From: an uncultured Collinsella sp.
Lineage (GTDB): Bacteria > Actinomycetota > Coriobacteriia > Coriobacteriales > Coriobacteriaceae
Length of the DNA: 64,000 bases
Assembly: GCA_900768435.1 (NCBI GenBank)
Contig: CAAGCW010000030.1
Location: 73,324 to 137,323 of the forward strand
Direction: 5' to 3'
The notes under the pieces were generated by a model. The model was not told the DNA's origin. It did no database searches and saw nothing but the letters and a program-made list of their open reading frames with translations. Shown one piece after another: positions 31,923 to 41,526 of the stretch; the first letter of the stretch is position 1; every line of letters begins with the position of its first letter. A program made the position numbers and the translations under genes.

Positions 31923-34112
31923 CTAAATGAGCTTGGTTGATTCCAGCTTTTCGATGATCCAGTCGTTGGCCTTGATGACCGGGCGGCGGAAGACGACGCC
32001 CAGGGCCAGCGACGGAATCAGATAGCTCGCCAAGATACCCAGCTCGATCCAGTACTCCATATGGTACGCACCGGCCATGGCGGCATGCATGGCGTTGATG
32101 CCGTGAGTAAACGGCAGGAACGGATAGATCGCCTGGAACACGGGACCGGTCATCTCGATGGGGAACGTGCCGCCCGATCCGCCGACCTGCATGACCAACA
32201 GCACAACGGCCAAGGCCTTACCGATATCGCCAAACGACACCGTAAGCGTGTAGACGATATTGGAGAACACGAGGCTCGCAACCCAACCCGCCAGCACAAA
32301 CTGCAGCGAGTTGTCGCACTGGATGCCAAAGAACAGGATGTCGCCCGCGCACACGAGCGTTGCCTGCAGCAGGGCCAGACCGCCAAAGAACAGGTAGCGA
32401 CCCAGGTAGATCTCGTGCAGGCGCACGGGAATAAGCTCGTTGATGAGCTCATCGTCGACCGAGACTTTCATCATGGCCGCCAGCACGATCGAGCCGACCC
32501 ACAGCGACAGGATCGTGTAGAACGGCGCCATAGCCGAGCCGTAGTTGCGGATCGGATAAACCGGCTTGCGGTCGAGCGCGACGGGGCCGGAAAGCGACAC
32601 GGCCAGGCCCTCGGGATCGTTGCCGATCATCGTCTTAATCGTCGTCAGGTCGCCCGACGTCAGGGCACCGTCGAGCTCGTCCTTAAACGCACTGATCTTG
32701 TCCGACGCCTCGCCCAGCTGATCGGAAGCCTTGTTGACCAGCTTTGCAGCCTTGGAGAGGCCCTTTGCCAGCGAACCGGATGCGTCGGTCAGGCCGTCGA
32801 CGGCACTATCCAGGTCGCCCGAGATGCCATCGAGCGAGTCGAGGACGCCCGAAACCGTCTTCTTAAGCTCCTTTGCCTTAACCGAGAACGTGGAATCGTA
32901 GCTGGACTTGGCGCCCGAGATGCTCGCCTTGGCATCGGCGATGGCCTGGTCGACCTCGGTACGCGAGCTGTTGGCCGCTGCCATGCCGTCGGAAAGGGAC
33001 TTTGCGGTTGCCTTGAGGTCCTTGGCGTTGTTGTGATACTCCACCGCGATCCTGCCCAGCGATGTTGCCACAGATTTGAGACTGTCCTTGAGCTTTTCGT
33101 CACTCACCTGGTCGGCAAAGCTGCGGAGCTTATCGGCCGTGTCGTCGATATCGTCGGCACGCGTATTAAGCGCCGTCGCAGCATCGTTGAGCTGGGATAC
33201 CGTAAGGTCGACATGCTGGTTCGCGGCGTCGAACGCCTTCGAAAGCTCGGTGGACACGTTGTCAAACGAGCCCGCGCTTCCGTCGATTGCGGCGTTGATG
33301 GCGTCGTTGGCGGCTTTCAGCGCTTCCTTGGAATCGCTGATACCGCTTTTGGCGTCCTTCATCAGCTGCTTGGTGGACTCATCGACCGTGCCCGTCTGCT
33401 GGAGCATACCGCTCGCCGACGTCAACGTATCGGACGTAGAGCTCAAAACGCCCGCCAGCGACGCAGCGTTGGCCTGAACGTCTCGAAGGTCCTCGACCGA
33501 ATCGCCGAGCGTCGAGGACAGGTTGGCGACAAAGTTGCCGACCTGGTCGGTGCTCATGTAATCGAGCAGGCTCGACACCGTCTTAAGACCGATGGTCGTG
33601 ATGGTTTTGGTAAAGGACTCGTTCACCTGGCTCTGAACGGCGCTCGAACCCTTCTCGGTCACGATCTGCGCGATGGCGTTGGCCTTCTGGTTCTCGTAGA
33701 ACTCGATATCGGCGTGCTTCACGTTGGTCGAGAACAGCGTCATCATGTCGGTGCTAAACGTCTTGGGGATCACAACGGCGGCATAGTACGCGCCCGACTT
33801 CACGCCCTCGATAGCCTCGTCTCGGTCGTTGAGCACAACCCAATCGAAGCTCTCGTTACCGCGCAGGGTGGCGGTCACGTTTTCGCCCACGTTGATCTCG
33901 ACGGGAATCAGGTCGCTCTCGTAGCCCTCATCGGTGTTGACCACGGCGATCTTAAGATTGCCGGTGTTGCCATACGGATCCCAGCTACCGGCGATGTTAA
34001 ACCACGCGTACAGGCACGGCACGATAATGAGGCCCATCACGACAATCATGCCGATCACGGAGTGAGACACGTTTTGGACATCGCGCTTAAACAGGTGCAG
34101 GATGTTCTTCAT
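31923..34112 (-). CDS. YhgE/Pip family membrane protein (downstream copy)
   Basis: 729 aa. An N-terminal membrane segment (about 17-38, GMIVVMGLIIVPCLYAWFNI) is followed by the family signature WDPYGNTGNLKIAVVNTDEG. A long extracytoplasmic coiled-coil-rich region (about 150-500, many SKALKAANDAI/ADKLRSFADQV-type heptads) leads to five or six C-terminal ABC-2-type membrane segments. YhgE/Pip proteins resemble phage infection protein and type VII secretion/ESX-linked membrane proteins; the function of this one is unknown. ATG at 34112 abuts the stop of the upstream paralogue, so the two are coupled and may form a heteromeric complex. Confidence 0.85.
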   Translation of the reverse strand: MKNILHLFKRDVQNVSHSVIGMIVVMGLIIVPCLYAWFNIAGSWDPYGNTGNLKIAVVNTDEGYESDLIPVEINVGENVTATLRGNESFDWVVLNDRDEAIEGVKSGAYYAAVVIPKTFSTDMMTLFSTNVKHADIEFYENQKANAIAQIVTEKGSSAVQSQVNESFTKTITTIGLKTVSSLLDYMSTDQVGNFVANLSSTLGDSVEDLRDVQANAASLAGVLSSTSDTLTSASGMLQQTGTVDESTKQLMKDAKSGISDSKEALKAANDAINAAIDGSAGSFDNVSTELSKAFDAANQHVDLTVSQLNDAATALNTRADDIDDTADKLRSFADQVSDEKLKDSLKSVATSLGRIAVEYHNNAKDLKATAKSLSDGMAAANSSRTEVDQAIADAKASISGAKSSYDSTFSVKAKELKKTVSGVLDSLDGISGDLDSAVDGLTDASGSLAKGLSKAAKLVNKASDQLGEASDKISAFKDELDGALTSGDLTTIKTMIGNDPEGLAVSLSGPVALDRKPVYPIRNYGSAMAPFYTILSLWVGSIVLAAMMKVSVDDELINELIPVRLHEIYLGRYLFFGGLALLQATLVCAGDILFFGIQCDNSLQFVLAGWVASLVFSNIVYTLTVSFGDIGKALAVVLLVMQVGGSGGTFPIEMTGPVFQAIYPFLPFTHGINAMHAAMAGAYHMEYWIELGILASYLIPSLALGVVFRRPVIKANDWIIEKLESTKLI

Positions 34113-36929
34113 TTATGCCTCACCTCCTTTGGAGTGCTTGCCAAGCGGAGCGCTATCCCCATCATGAGCGGCCGTGTTGTCGATGCCCTGCGTTGTTCGG
34201 TGCGAGCCGATATGCGGCAAACGACCCGTGGGCTGGTCGCCGCCCTCGGTGCCGCACTCGCTGGCGTTGAGACCAAACATGCGGCGGGCGGCGGGAATGG
34301 CTGCCGTGTGCTCGCGCATCTCGCGACGCAGGTCCTCATCCGAAAGCGCCGAGATACGCATCTGGGTGTTGAGGCTCGAGCGGATATATTCGATATTGAT
34401 TAGCCAGGCACAGATGGCAATAACCGAGATGATCCAGATAACCAGCAAGATAATCTTGCCGTTATTGTCGATATCCAGAACCGTCGACAGGATAAAGAGC
34501 AGGACCTGAACGCCCACTACAGCGGCGAAGCCACCCTTGATGTAGTAGGGGTAACGGTGCTCAAAGGCCACCGCGTGGTCGAGCAGATCGCGGCGATACG
34601 AATCGGAATCGAGCATGACGCGCATGGCCGTGCGCAGGGAATAGCGCTGACGCGGCAGGTCGTTGGACTCGCAAATCATCAGACCCGTCGTGGCAAGCTG
34701 CTTATCGAAGAGCAAGTTGAGGTTGAGTAGCAGCGGACGCAGCTGCAGGCCGATAAAGAGCGCGACGATCAAAAACACACCCAGGATGCACAGGTTAAAC
34801 AGATAGTTGAACGAGTACATGCCGCCAATCGTCTCGCGCAGCAGGTTGATGCCATAGGTAAAGGGCAGCAGCGGATGCAGCCACCGGAAGAAGTCGGGCA
34901 TCATCTCGATGGGATACATGCCCGACGAGCCCGGGATCTGTACGATGACGAGGATGACGCCGATCGCCTTGCCGATATGCTTAAACGCGCTGGACAGCGC
35001 ATAGATGATGTTGACGTAGGTGAACGAAATGGCGATACCGCCCAGCACGAACAGCAGGGGGTTGACGCATTGCACGCCAATCACCAGGTCGCCCACCGTG
35101 ACGATGATGGCCTGGAACGCACCCAAGATCACCAGCAGCAGCCAGCGACCAAAGTAGCCCTGACGCGCGGTAAAGGTGCCGATGCCTTCGCGGTCGACCT
35201 CGAGCTTGTAGATGGCGATGAGCACGTAGCCGCCTACCCAAAGCGCCAGGTTGGTGTAGAACGGGGCAATGCCCGAGCCAAAGCTGTTGACCGGGTAAAT
35301 CGACTTGGAGGTCAGCTCGACCGGAGACGCCATAAAGTCGGCAACGTCATCGACGTCGACGCCCATCAGGTCGGACAACTCGCCCACGGACTCGGAGGTC
35401 TGCAGCGCCGCGATGTCGTTGGCGGCGGTAGCAAGCTTGTCCTGAACCTTGGCAAGCGAGGTATCGGTCTGGGACAGCGTGGTCTTGGCCTGACTGAGCG
35501 TAGCGTTGAGCTGCGAAAGCGTGCCACGCGCACTTGCGATGGTGGGCGTGAGGCCCGATACGATTCCGGTCAGATCGCCCGAGACGGCAGCGAAGGAATC
35601 GAGCGCGCTCGAGGCCTTCGGCAGCGCGTTTTGACCCAGGTCCGTCTGGACCTGGCCAAGGTTGGTCGCACCGGTCTGAACTGCGTTATTGATAGCGTCG
35701 CTGGCGCCCGATACGGCCGTGGCGTCATTTGCCAAGGCACTCGACTGCGCGGAGAGGCCGTCCTTGATGCTCTGCAGCTTCTCGTTCTGTTCACGGAGCA
35801 AATCGATCGTCGATACAATGCGCGCGTCAATTTCCTCGGAGCCTGTCGATGTATCGTTGACGAGAATCTCCAAGTGTCCGATAACGGCCTTATTGTGGTC
35901 GATGGTCTCCTGAAGGGATTCAAGCGAATTGTCAATACGGGTGGTCGTAGATGTGACCGTGCCCGTCAGCTTGCCGATGGCGGTGTTCGCGGAGGCCGAC
36001 GTCTTGGTGAGCGCAAGGCTGCCTTCCGAGAGCGCTTTGGAGAGCGAGGTGATGGAGTTACCCGCCGAAGTGCGAGCCTCGCCCAGCAGGTCGCTGCCCT
36101 GGGAGATCGCCTGTGTCAGCGATGGCGTCTGATCCTGCAGGCCGACAAGCGCCGCATCGGCCGAGGCGATGGCGCCACTCGTCTTATCGATGGCGGCATT
36201 CATGTCGCCAATCGAGTCGCGCACCTCACCCAAGGTATCGGATGCCTCGGACACCGAGTTCGCCAGCGAACCCTGCGTCTGGGTCGCTTTGTCTTTCAGA
36301 TCGATACCGGCATCCTTGGCAATGCCGGCAACGGTCTCTCCCACCGTGGAGACAAATTCCGAGTTAATCTGCTCCTCGATAGTATTGGCACCGGCATCGG
36401 TAACCTTGGGCGCAATAGCGCTCTTCTTCTCATTGACGTAGTAGGTGAGCTTGGGCTGATGGTAGTTGCCGTCGAGCATCGAAACCAAGTTATCCGAGAA
36501 GTTCTTGGGGATCACGATGGCCGCATAGTACTCACCGCTCTCGACGCCCTCCCTAGCGTCGGCCGTCGAATCGACGAAGGTCCAGCCCAGCTGGTCGTTC
36601 TCTTTGAGCTGATCGACGACCTTGTCGCCCGCGTTGAGCTCGCCCACCCAGTCGGTTTGGGTGCCCTGATCGTTGTTGGCGATGGCAATCTTGATGCCCT
36701 GGGTGTTTCCGTACGGATCCCAGTTGGCCACGATGTTGTACCAGGCATACAGCGAGGGGATTACGCACACGCCCAGGGTAATCACCAAGGCGACGGGGTT
36801 CACCAGCAATCGCTTAATGTCGCGCTTAAAGATTGCAAAGGAAACCTTTGCATTGGATAGCTTGCTGCCGAGACTCACGCTTGGACCATCCATCCTGTCG
36901 TTGAATCGAATCGTACTATCGATAACCAT
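34113..36929 (-). CDS. YhgE/Pip family membrane protein (upstream copy)
   Basis: About 938 aa. Same plan as its neighbour: TM near residue 37 (VALVITLGVCVIPSLYAWYNI), signature WDPYGNTQGIKIAIANNDQG, coiled-coil region to about 560, and C-terminal ABC-2-like membrane domain. It has an extra C-terminal part with two more hydrophobic segments and a charged tail rich in Arg/His/Gly. The start is uncertain: ATG at 36929 gives MVIDSTIRF; ATG at 36893 (MDGPSVSLG) and a TTG at 36962 are alternatives with weak ribosome sites. It is first in a two-gene unit. In other bacteria such pairs are often controlled by TetR regulators. Confidence 0.83.
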   Translation of the reverse strand: MVIDSTIRFNDRMDGPSVSLGSKLSNAKVSFAIFKRDIKRLLVNPVALVITLGVCVIPSLYAWYNIVANWDPYGNTQGIKIAIANNDQGTQTDWVGELNAGDKVVDQLKENDQLGWTFVDSTADAREGVESGEYYAAIVIPKNFSDNLVSMLDGNYHQPKLTYYVNEKKSAIAPKVTDAGANTIEEQINSEFVSTVGETVAGIAKDAGIDLKDKATQTQGSLANSVSEASDTLGEVRDSIGDMNAAIDKTSGAIASADAALVGLQDQTPSLTQAISQGSDLLGEARTSAGNSITSLSKALSEGSLALTKTSASANTAIGKLTGTVTSTTTRIDNSLESLQETIDHNKAVIGHLEILVNDTSTGSEEIDARIVSTIDLLREQNEKLQSIKDGLSAQSSALANDATAVSGASDAINNAVQTGATNLGQVQTDLGQNALPKASSALDSFAAVSGDLTGIVSGLTPTIASARGTLSQLNATLSQAKTTLSQTDTSLAKVQDKLATAANDIAALQTSESVGELSDLMGVDVDDVADFMASPVELTSKSIYPVNSFGSGIAPFYTNLALWVGGYVLIAIYKLEVDREGIGTFTARQGYFGRWLLLVILGAFQAIIVTVGDLVIGVQCVNPLLFVLGGIAISFTYVNIIYALSSAFKHIGKAIGVILVIVQIPGSSGMYPIEMMPDFFRWLHPLLPFTYGINLLRETIGGMYSFNYLFNLCILGVFLIVALFIGLQLRPLLLNLNLLFDKQLATTGLMICESNDLPRQRYSLRTAMRVMLDSDSYRRDLLDHAVAFEHRYPYYIKGGFAAVVGVQVLLFILSTVLDIDNNGKIILLVIWIISVIAICAWLINIEYIRSSLNTQMRISALSDEDLRREMREHTAAIPAARRMFGLNASECGTEGGDQPTGRLPHIGSHRTTQGIDNTAAHDGDSAPLGKHSKGGEA

Positions 36930-37009
36930 TGTACGTAGGCGTTTTGGCGTCTCGAAGCACAACGGTACTGAGTTTTGCGGGTAGCAATATACTACGAAGA
37001 TGAGTTAAC

Positions 37010-37021
37010 GTACAGTTGTAC
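37010..37021. promoter_or_regulatory. Small dyad upstream of the YhgE pair
   Basis: GTACA-GT-TGTAC is a perfect short dyad 81 bp upstream of the presumed start. It could be an operator for a TetR-like regulator encoded elsewhere. The rest of 36930-37206 holds only a 27-bp tandem repeat (37103-37156, ending AAGAACGTCCCCAA). Confidence 0.3.
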
Positions 37022-37206
37022 AGTATCCCAAAATACAGCCGGTCACAAAACCACAACCCGCACAAATTAGCAACCCAATTAGCCATCGGGGACGCTCTCA
37101 AACGACCAGTCATTCAAGAACGTCCCCAACGACTAGTCGATTAAGAACGTCCCCAATGACTACTTTGGACCACGAAAACGTCGCAGGTTGAGCATAAGTC
37201 AGCGAA

Positions 37207-37302
37207 AACGCCCCTAAGCGAGCAAGGTGACGTGAAAGAGGAGGGAAGCGTACTTCGGTACGCGACCGACGATTGAACGTCAGATTGCCGCTTAGGGGCG
37301 TT
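37207..37302. repeat. Structured 3'-UTR hairpin, GTGACG/CGTCA family, copy B
   Basis: The outer stem AACGCCCCTAAGCG / CGCTTAGGGGCGTT is perfect over 14 bp. Inside it, GCAA-GG-TGACGT pairs with ACGTCA-GA-TTGC around a GG/GA internal loop. A purine-rich asymmetric loop (GAAAGAGGAGGGA opposite CGATTGA) and the tetraloop hairpin GCGTAC-TTCG-GTACGC follow. The same inner segments, with different outer and apical stems, occur at 31785-31882. It lies 50 nt after the htpG stop, beyond the 37318 hairpin. Confidence 0.72.
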
Positions 37303-37317
37303 TGCAGCGTCGAGCTA

Positions 37318-37343
37318 TTACGCGGTTTGGTAAAACCGCGTAA
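37318..37343 (-). terminator. htpG terminator-like hairpin
   Basis: Stem TTACGCGGTTT / AAACCGCGTAA with a 4-base loop, 9 nt after the htpG stop. There is no strong T-tract on the minus strand. Confidence 0.6.
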
Positions 37344-37351
37344 CTACCTAA

Positions 37352-39376
37352 TTACATCAGCTCGCAGACAGCCGCGGCGAAGGCCACGGGGTCCTCGGGC
37401 AGAATGCCCTCGACCAGCAGGGCCTGGTCGTAGAGCAAGCCGGAGTACTGCTTGATCTTGTCGGCGTCGCCCGCCTTCTGGGCAGCGACGAGCTTGGCGA
37501 AGACCGGGTGCTTGGCGTTGAGTTCGAGCACGCGCTGGCTCTTGGGCATACCGTCGGGCGCGCCCTCGGGACCCTTCTGGAGCACCTTCTCCATCTCGAG
37601 CGAAAGCGGGCCCTCGGTGGTGATGCACGCGGGGGCATCGGTCAGACGCGCAGAGACGGCGACCTTCTCGACCTTGTCGCCGAGTGCCTCCTTCATGGCA
37701 CCAAAGAGGTCCTCGTTTTCCTTGGTGGCGTCCTCGGCCTCCTTCTTCTCGTCCTCGGTCGCCAGGTCAAGATCGCCGGTCGCGACGTTCTTGAGCTCCA
37801 GGTGACGATCCTCGACCTCGGGCTCGGCACCGTCGGCAACGGCCTTCTCGGCAGCCTCGCGAGCGGCATCGTCCTCATAGATCTTGGGCATATCGCGCGC
37901 CACGTACTCACGCATGGCCTGGAACGTAAACTCGTCCACATCCTGCGTCAGCAGCAGCACGTCGTAGCCGCGGTCGAGCACGCCCTTCACCACGGGCATC
38001 TTGGCCAGACGCTCACGCGAGTCGCCGGCGGCGTAGTAGATGGCCTTCTGGTCCTCGGGCATGCCCTTGGCATACTCGGCCAGGGTGATCATCTTCTGCT
38101 CCTTGGCAGACCAGAACAGCAGCAGGTCGGCGAGCTCGTCGGCCTTCATGCCATAGCTCGAGTAGATGCCGTACTTAAGGCCGCGGCCAAAGTTCTCAAA
38201 GAACTTCTCGTAGGCCTCGCGGTCGTTGTCGCGCATATCCTCAAGGTCGGCGGTAATCTTCTTTTCGACGCGCTTGGCGATGGCCTTGAGCTGACGGTTC
38301 TGCTGCAGCGTCTCGCGCGAGATGTTGAGCGACACGTCGGCAGAATCTACAACACCGCGGACAAAGTTGTAGTAATCGGGCAGCAGGTCGTCGCACTTTT
38401 CCATGATCAGGACGTTGGAGCTGTAGAGCGCCAAGCCCTTCTCGTAGTCCTTGCTGTACAGATCGAACGGAGCGCGGCCCGGCACAAACAGCAGGGCGTC
38501 GTACTCGAGCGTGCCCTCGGCGTGGAAGCTGATGGTGCGCGCCGGGTCGTCAAAGTCGTGGAACGTGGACTTGTAGAACTCGTCATAGTCCTTCTGCTCA
38601 ACATCGGAGCTGTGCTTCTTCCAGATCGGCGTCATTGAGTTGACGGTCTCGAGCTCCTGGTAGTCCTCGTACTCGGGCGTGTAGTCGTCGCCGGCGTCCT
38701 CGGGCTTGGGCTTTTGGCGGCTCTTGGACACCATCATCTGGATCGGGTAGCGCACATAGTTGCTGTACTGCTGAATCAGGCTCTTGAGGCCCCACTCGGT
38801 CAGGAAGCGATCGTAGGTCTCGGCCTCGCCGTCGGCGTCGAGTTTCTCGTTCTCGCGTAGCGTCAGGATGACATCGGTACCGTGCTCGGCGCGCTCGCCG
38901 TCCTCGATGGTGTAGCCCTCAAGACCGTCCGACTCCCACACATGGGCGACATCCTCGCCATAGGCGCGGCTGACGACCTTCACATGGCTGGCGACCATAA
39001 AGGCCGAGTAAAAGCCCACGCCAAACTGGCCGATGATGTCGACATCCGAACCCTGCTGCTCGGCGTTCTCGGTCTTAAACTCCTCGGAACCGGAATGGGC
39101 GATGGTGCCCAGGTTGCGCTCGAGCTCCTCGGCGGTCATGCCGATACCGTTATCCGAGATGGTAATGGTGCGGGCGTCCTTATCAAAGGAGACGAGGATG
39201 GCTAGGTCGCCCTGGTCGAGCTTGACGCTCGAGTCCTGCAGGCTCTTAAAGTTGAGTTTATCGACGGCATCGCTCGCGTTAGAGATAAGCTCGCGCAGGA
39301 AGATTTCCTTATTGGTGTAGATGGAGTTGATCATGAGGTCGAGCAGTTTTTTGCTCTCGGTCTTAAATTGACGCAT
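37352..39376 (-). CDS. htpG: Molecular chaperone HtpG (Hsp90)
   Basis: 674-aa Hsp90 ATPase chaperone. The N-terminal GHKL domain has KEIFLRELISNASDA, SDNGIGMTAEEL, and IGQFGVGFYSAFMVA. The middle domain has WESDGLEGYTIED and the conserved SLNISRETLQQNRQLKAIAK. The C-terminal dimerisation domain covers roughly 540-674 and includes a charged insertion (DATKENEDLFGAMKEAL). ATG at 39376 follows GAAAGGACTGCAC. It is monocistronic, between the YhgE unit and the GNAT gene. Confidence 0.97.
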   Translation of the reverse strand: MRQFKTESKKLLDLMINSIYTNKEIFLRELISNASDAVDKLNFKSLQDSSVKLDQGDLAILVSFDKDARTITISDNGIGMTAEELERNLGTIAHSGSEEFKTENAEQQGSDVDIIGQFGVGFYSAFMVASHVKVVSRAYGEDVAHVWESDGLEGYTIEDGERAEHGTDVILTLRENEKLDADGEAETYDRFLTEWGLKSLIQQYSNYVRYPIQMMVSKSRQKPKPEDAGDDYTPEYEDYQELETVNSMTPIWKKHSSDVEQKDYDEFYKSTFHDFDDPARTISFHAEGTLEYDALLFVPGRAPFDLYSKDYEKGLALYSSNVLIMEKCDDLLPDYYNFVRGVVDSADVSLNISRETLQQNRQLKAIAKRVEKKITADLEDMRDNDREAYEKFFENFGRGLKYGIYSSYGMKADELADLLLFWSAKEQKMITLAEYAKGMPEDQKAIYYAAGDSRERLAKMPVVKGVLDRGYDVLLLTQDVDEFTFQAMREYVARDMPKIYEDDAAREAAEKAVADGAEPEVEDRHLELKNVATGDLDLATEDEKKEAEDATKENEDLFGAMKEALGDKVEKVAVSARLTDAPACITTEGPLSLEMEKVLQKGPEGAPDGMPKSQRVLELNAKHPVFAKLVAAQKAGDADKIKQYSGLLYDQALLVEGILPEDPVAFAAAVCELM

Positions 39377-39578
39377 GTGCAGTCCTTTCGCGCTACCCCC
39401 GTCCGCAAAAACGGCCCGGTTGCCCGAGCCGCATCGCAGACCTGCTATGTTCAGACTTAGATTTTATAACCCATTAGCGCGCATATATACATACGGAATC
39501 GAAAAACTGTATGTCCAAACGCTCTGATGCGCCAATTGCCAAGGAGTGTCCCCGACTGCCGGCAGGAAAGGAACGTCC

Positions 39579-40079
39579 CTATCTGCCATCTACGCGCTTG
39601 GCCATCCAAGCATGGGGCTGGCCCTCGTCTTCGTAGTCCACCGGGGCAATCTGCGTGTAGCCCGCCTTGGCATAGAGCGGCAGCACGTATTCCTGCGCAT
39701 GCAGCTTAATGAGCTTGGCGCCGGCATCACGCGCGCACGTATCACTGGCCTCGACAATCTTGCTCGCCAGGCCGCGACGGCGCATGCTCGGCAACACGGC
39801 CACGCGCCCCATAATGTAGGTCTCCCCCGCCGCGACGCCTTCGTCTAAGTCGCACGCCGGCAACACCGGAGCCTCTGCGTCAGCCGCGCGCTCAAGCTCT
39901 TCGGGAAACACGCGCGAGCAACCGGCAAGCTCGCCGTCTACATAGAGCGTCACATGAATGCAGTCAGAAGCCTCATCGATCTGGTCGAACTCGTTCTCGT
40001 AGCCCTGCTCGTCCATAAAAACGACGCGGCGCACCAACGCCGCGTCATCAAAGCATCCCGCCTTAAGTTGGATATCCAT
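39579..40079 (-). CDS. GNAT-family N-acetyltransferase
   Basis: 166 aa. The acetyl-CoA loop is VAVLPSMRRRGLASKIVEAS (about residues 96-115), preceded by strand MGRV. Motif B is KLHAQEYVLPLYAKAGY. N-terminal FMDEQGYENEFDQIDEASDCIH resembles the ElaA-like GNAT subgroup. Substrate unknown. ATG at 40079 follows AAAGGGCAGCC. It is downstream of cpsB with a 39-nt gap on the same strand; co-transcription is possible. Confidence 0.88.
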   Translation of the reverse strand: MDIQLKAGCFDDAALVRRVVFMDEQGYENEFDQIDEASDCIHVTLYVDGELAGCSRVFPEELERAADAEAPVLPACDLDEGVAAGETYIMGRVAVLPSMRRRGLASKIVEASDTCARDAGAKLIKLHAQEYVLPLYAKAGYTQIAPVDYEDEGQPHAWMAKRVDGR

Positions 40080-40118
40080 GGCTGCCCTTTCATTCAATGC
40101 GAACGTTAGGGACAGCTT

Positions 40119-40769
40119 TTAGCGAAAATGAGCTCCGCGCACGCTAAACTTCGCGCGAGCCTTCGCCAGGCAGTCGTAATGACCCACGTTATGGGCATCG
40201 CTCGCGATGAAGCTGTACAGGTTCTGATCGAACAGGCGCTGTGCCGGCTTTTTCTCGCGACCAAAGCGACCGCCGGCAATAAAGTCCGCCGAAGCCTGCA
40301 GCTTGCAGCCCATATCGACCAGGCGCTCCGCCACGCTTACATCCTTTTGAACCGCACGATAGCGCTCAGGATGAGCGATGATCACCTGGTAGCCACGGCA
40401 CTGCAAATCGTAAATCGTGTTCTCGTACTCTCTAAACGCATACGCATCGGCATGAGTCGAAAGCTCGAGCAGAAACTCGTTGGTCCCATCGAAATGCAAG
40501 TGATCCGCGGCATCGATACCAAGCTCAACGAGCTTTCGATGGTTGACCTCGAAGCCCATCTGGAGCGGAAAACCGTCAGCGTTATCGCGCAACAGCTCAA
40601 AGGCATCCCACATCTTGTCGTAATCAAAATAGGGATCACGGCAGTGAGGAGTGCAAACGATTCTGGTTACACCGGCCCGCTTGGCAGCCTCGAGCATCGC
40701 CAAGCTCTCTTCGAGATCGGCGGCGCCGTCGTCTACACCCGGCAAGATATGGCAATGAATGTCACGCAT
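40119..40769 (-). CDS. cpsB: CpsB/YwqE-type tyrosine-protein phosphatase (PHP domain)
   Basis: 216-aa metal-dependent phosphatase that dephosphorylates the CpsD-type tyrosine kinase and so tunes capsular or exopolysaccharide synthesis. PHP motifs are DIHCHILPGVDDGA at the N-terminus, CTPHCRDPYF, VIIAHPERYRAV and ASDAHNVGHYD near the end; the metal-binding His and Asp are all present. ATG at 40769 follows GAGGCCGACCT. It is 17 nt after the cpsD-like kinase gene. No glycosyltransferases follow in this window. Confidence 0.92.
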   Translation of the reverse strand: MRDIHCHILPGVDDGAADLEESLAMLEAAKRAGVTRIVCTPHCRDPYFDYDKMWDAFELLRDNADGFPLQMGFEVNHRKLVELGIDAADHLHFDGTNEFLLELSTHADAYAFREYENTIYDLQCRGYQVIIAHPERYRAVQKDVSVAERLVDMGCKLQASADFIAGGRFGREKKPAQRLFDQNLYSFIASDAHNVGHYDCLAKARAKFSVRGAHFR

Positions 40770-40786
40770 AGGTCGGCCTCAATCAA

Positions 40787-41524
40787 CTAAACGTTTGCTC
40801 GGTTGGTGAAGATGCCCTTTTTGGAAGTGCCCTGATCGTCGGAGCCCTTCTTAACCTTCTTACCGTCCTTGGTGTAGTAAGAATAGTAGTACTCGCTGGT
40901 CTCGGTCTCGCAGTAGTTCATAACGGTACCGATGAGCTTGACCTTCTCGGACTTCTTAAGCTGACCGATGGCGTTGAGCGCCTCTTCGCGCTTGGTAAAG
41001 TCCTCGCGCACCACGAACAGCGTGCCGTCGGTCAGGCTGGCAATCTCGGCAGCATCGATGAAGGTGCCGACCGGAGGAGCATCGAAGATGACGTACTGGA
41101 ACTTGGCGGACAGTGCCTTTACCAGCTTGGCAAAGCGGTGAGAGACGATGATGTCGGCAGGATTGGGAATATGCGGCTCAGCATCGAGGAAGTAGAAGTT
41201 CTTCTGACCCGTCTCGACAATTGCCTGGTCAATGGAAATCTGCTCGGAAAGGACCGCATAGAGTCCGCCGCGCGAACGAACGCCAAGCATATCGGAAAGG
41301 GACCTGCGGCGCATATCGGCCTCGACCAGGAGCACGGACTTGCCGCTCGTGGCGATTGCCTGAGCAAGATTAATGGAAACCGTAGACTTGCCCTCGTTGG
41401 GAATCGAGGAGGTAACGGTGATGGTGCGAATGGGGTCGTCCACGCTCGCAAAGCGGATGTTGGCCAGAAGGGTCTTGGCGGCATTCTGCACAACGAGCTT
41501 ATCGGTGTTCTTTGCCTTAGCCAT
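40787..41524 (-). CDS. cpsD: CpsD/CapB-type bacterial tyrosine kinase
   Basis: 245-aa BY-kinase cytoplasmic partner of the Wzz-like protein encoded just upstream. Walker A is SSIPNEGKSTVSINLA (about residues 39-54), Walker A' LLVEADMRRRS, and Walker B VIFDAPPVG. The C-terminal tyrosine cluster is SEYYYSYYTKDG (five Tyr). ATG at 41524 follows GAAAGGTGGTAAATAGGC and lies 2 nt after the stop of the chain-length gene. Autophosphorylation of the Tyr cluster and reversal by CpsB are family knowledge. Confidence 0.93.
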   Translation of the reverse strand: MAKAKNTDKLVVQNAAKTLLANIRFASVDDPIRTITVTSSIPNEGKSTVSINLAQAIATSGKSVLLVEADMRRRSLSDMLGVRSRGGLYAVLSEQISIDQAIVETGQKNFYFLDAEPHIPNPADIIVSHRFAKLVKALSAKFQYVIFDAPPVGTFIDAAEIASLTDGTLFVVREDFTKREEALNAIGQLKKSEKVKLIGTVMNYCETETSEYYYSYYTKDGKKVKKGSDDQGTSKKGIFTNRANV

Positions 41525-41526
41525 GC

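Noticed and set aside
37103..37156. Possible CRISPR: 27-bp tandem repeat
   Set aside because: Only two imperfect copies, directly adjacent without spacers, and no cas genes.
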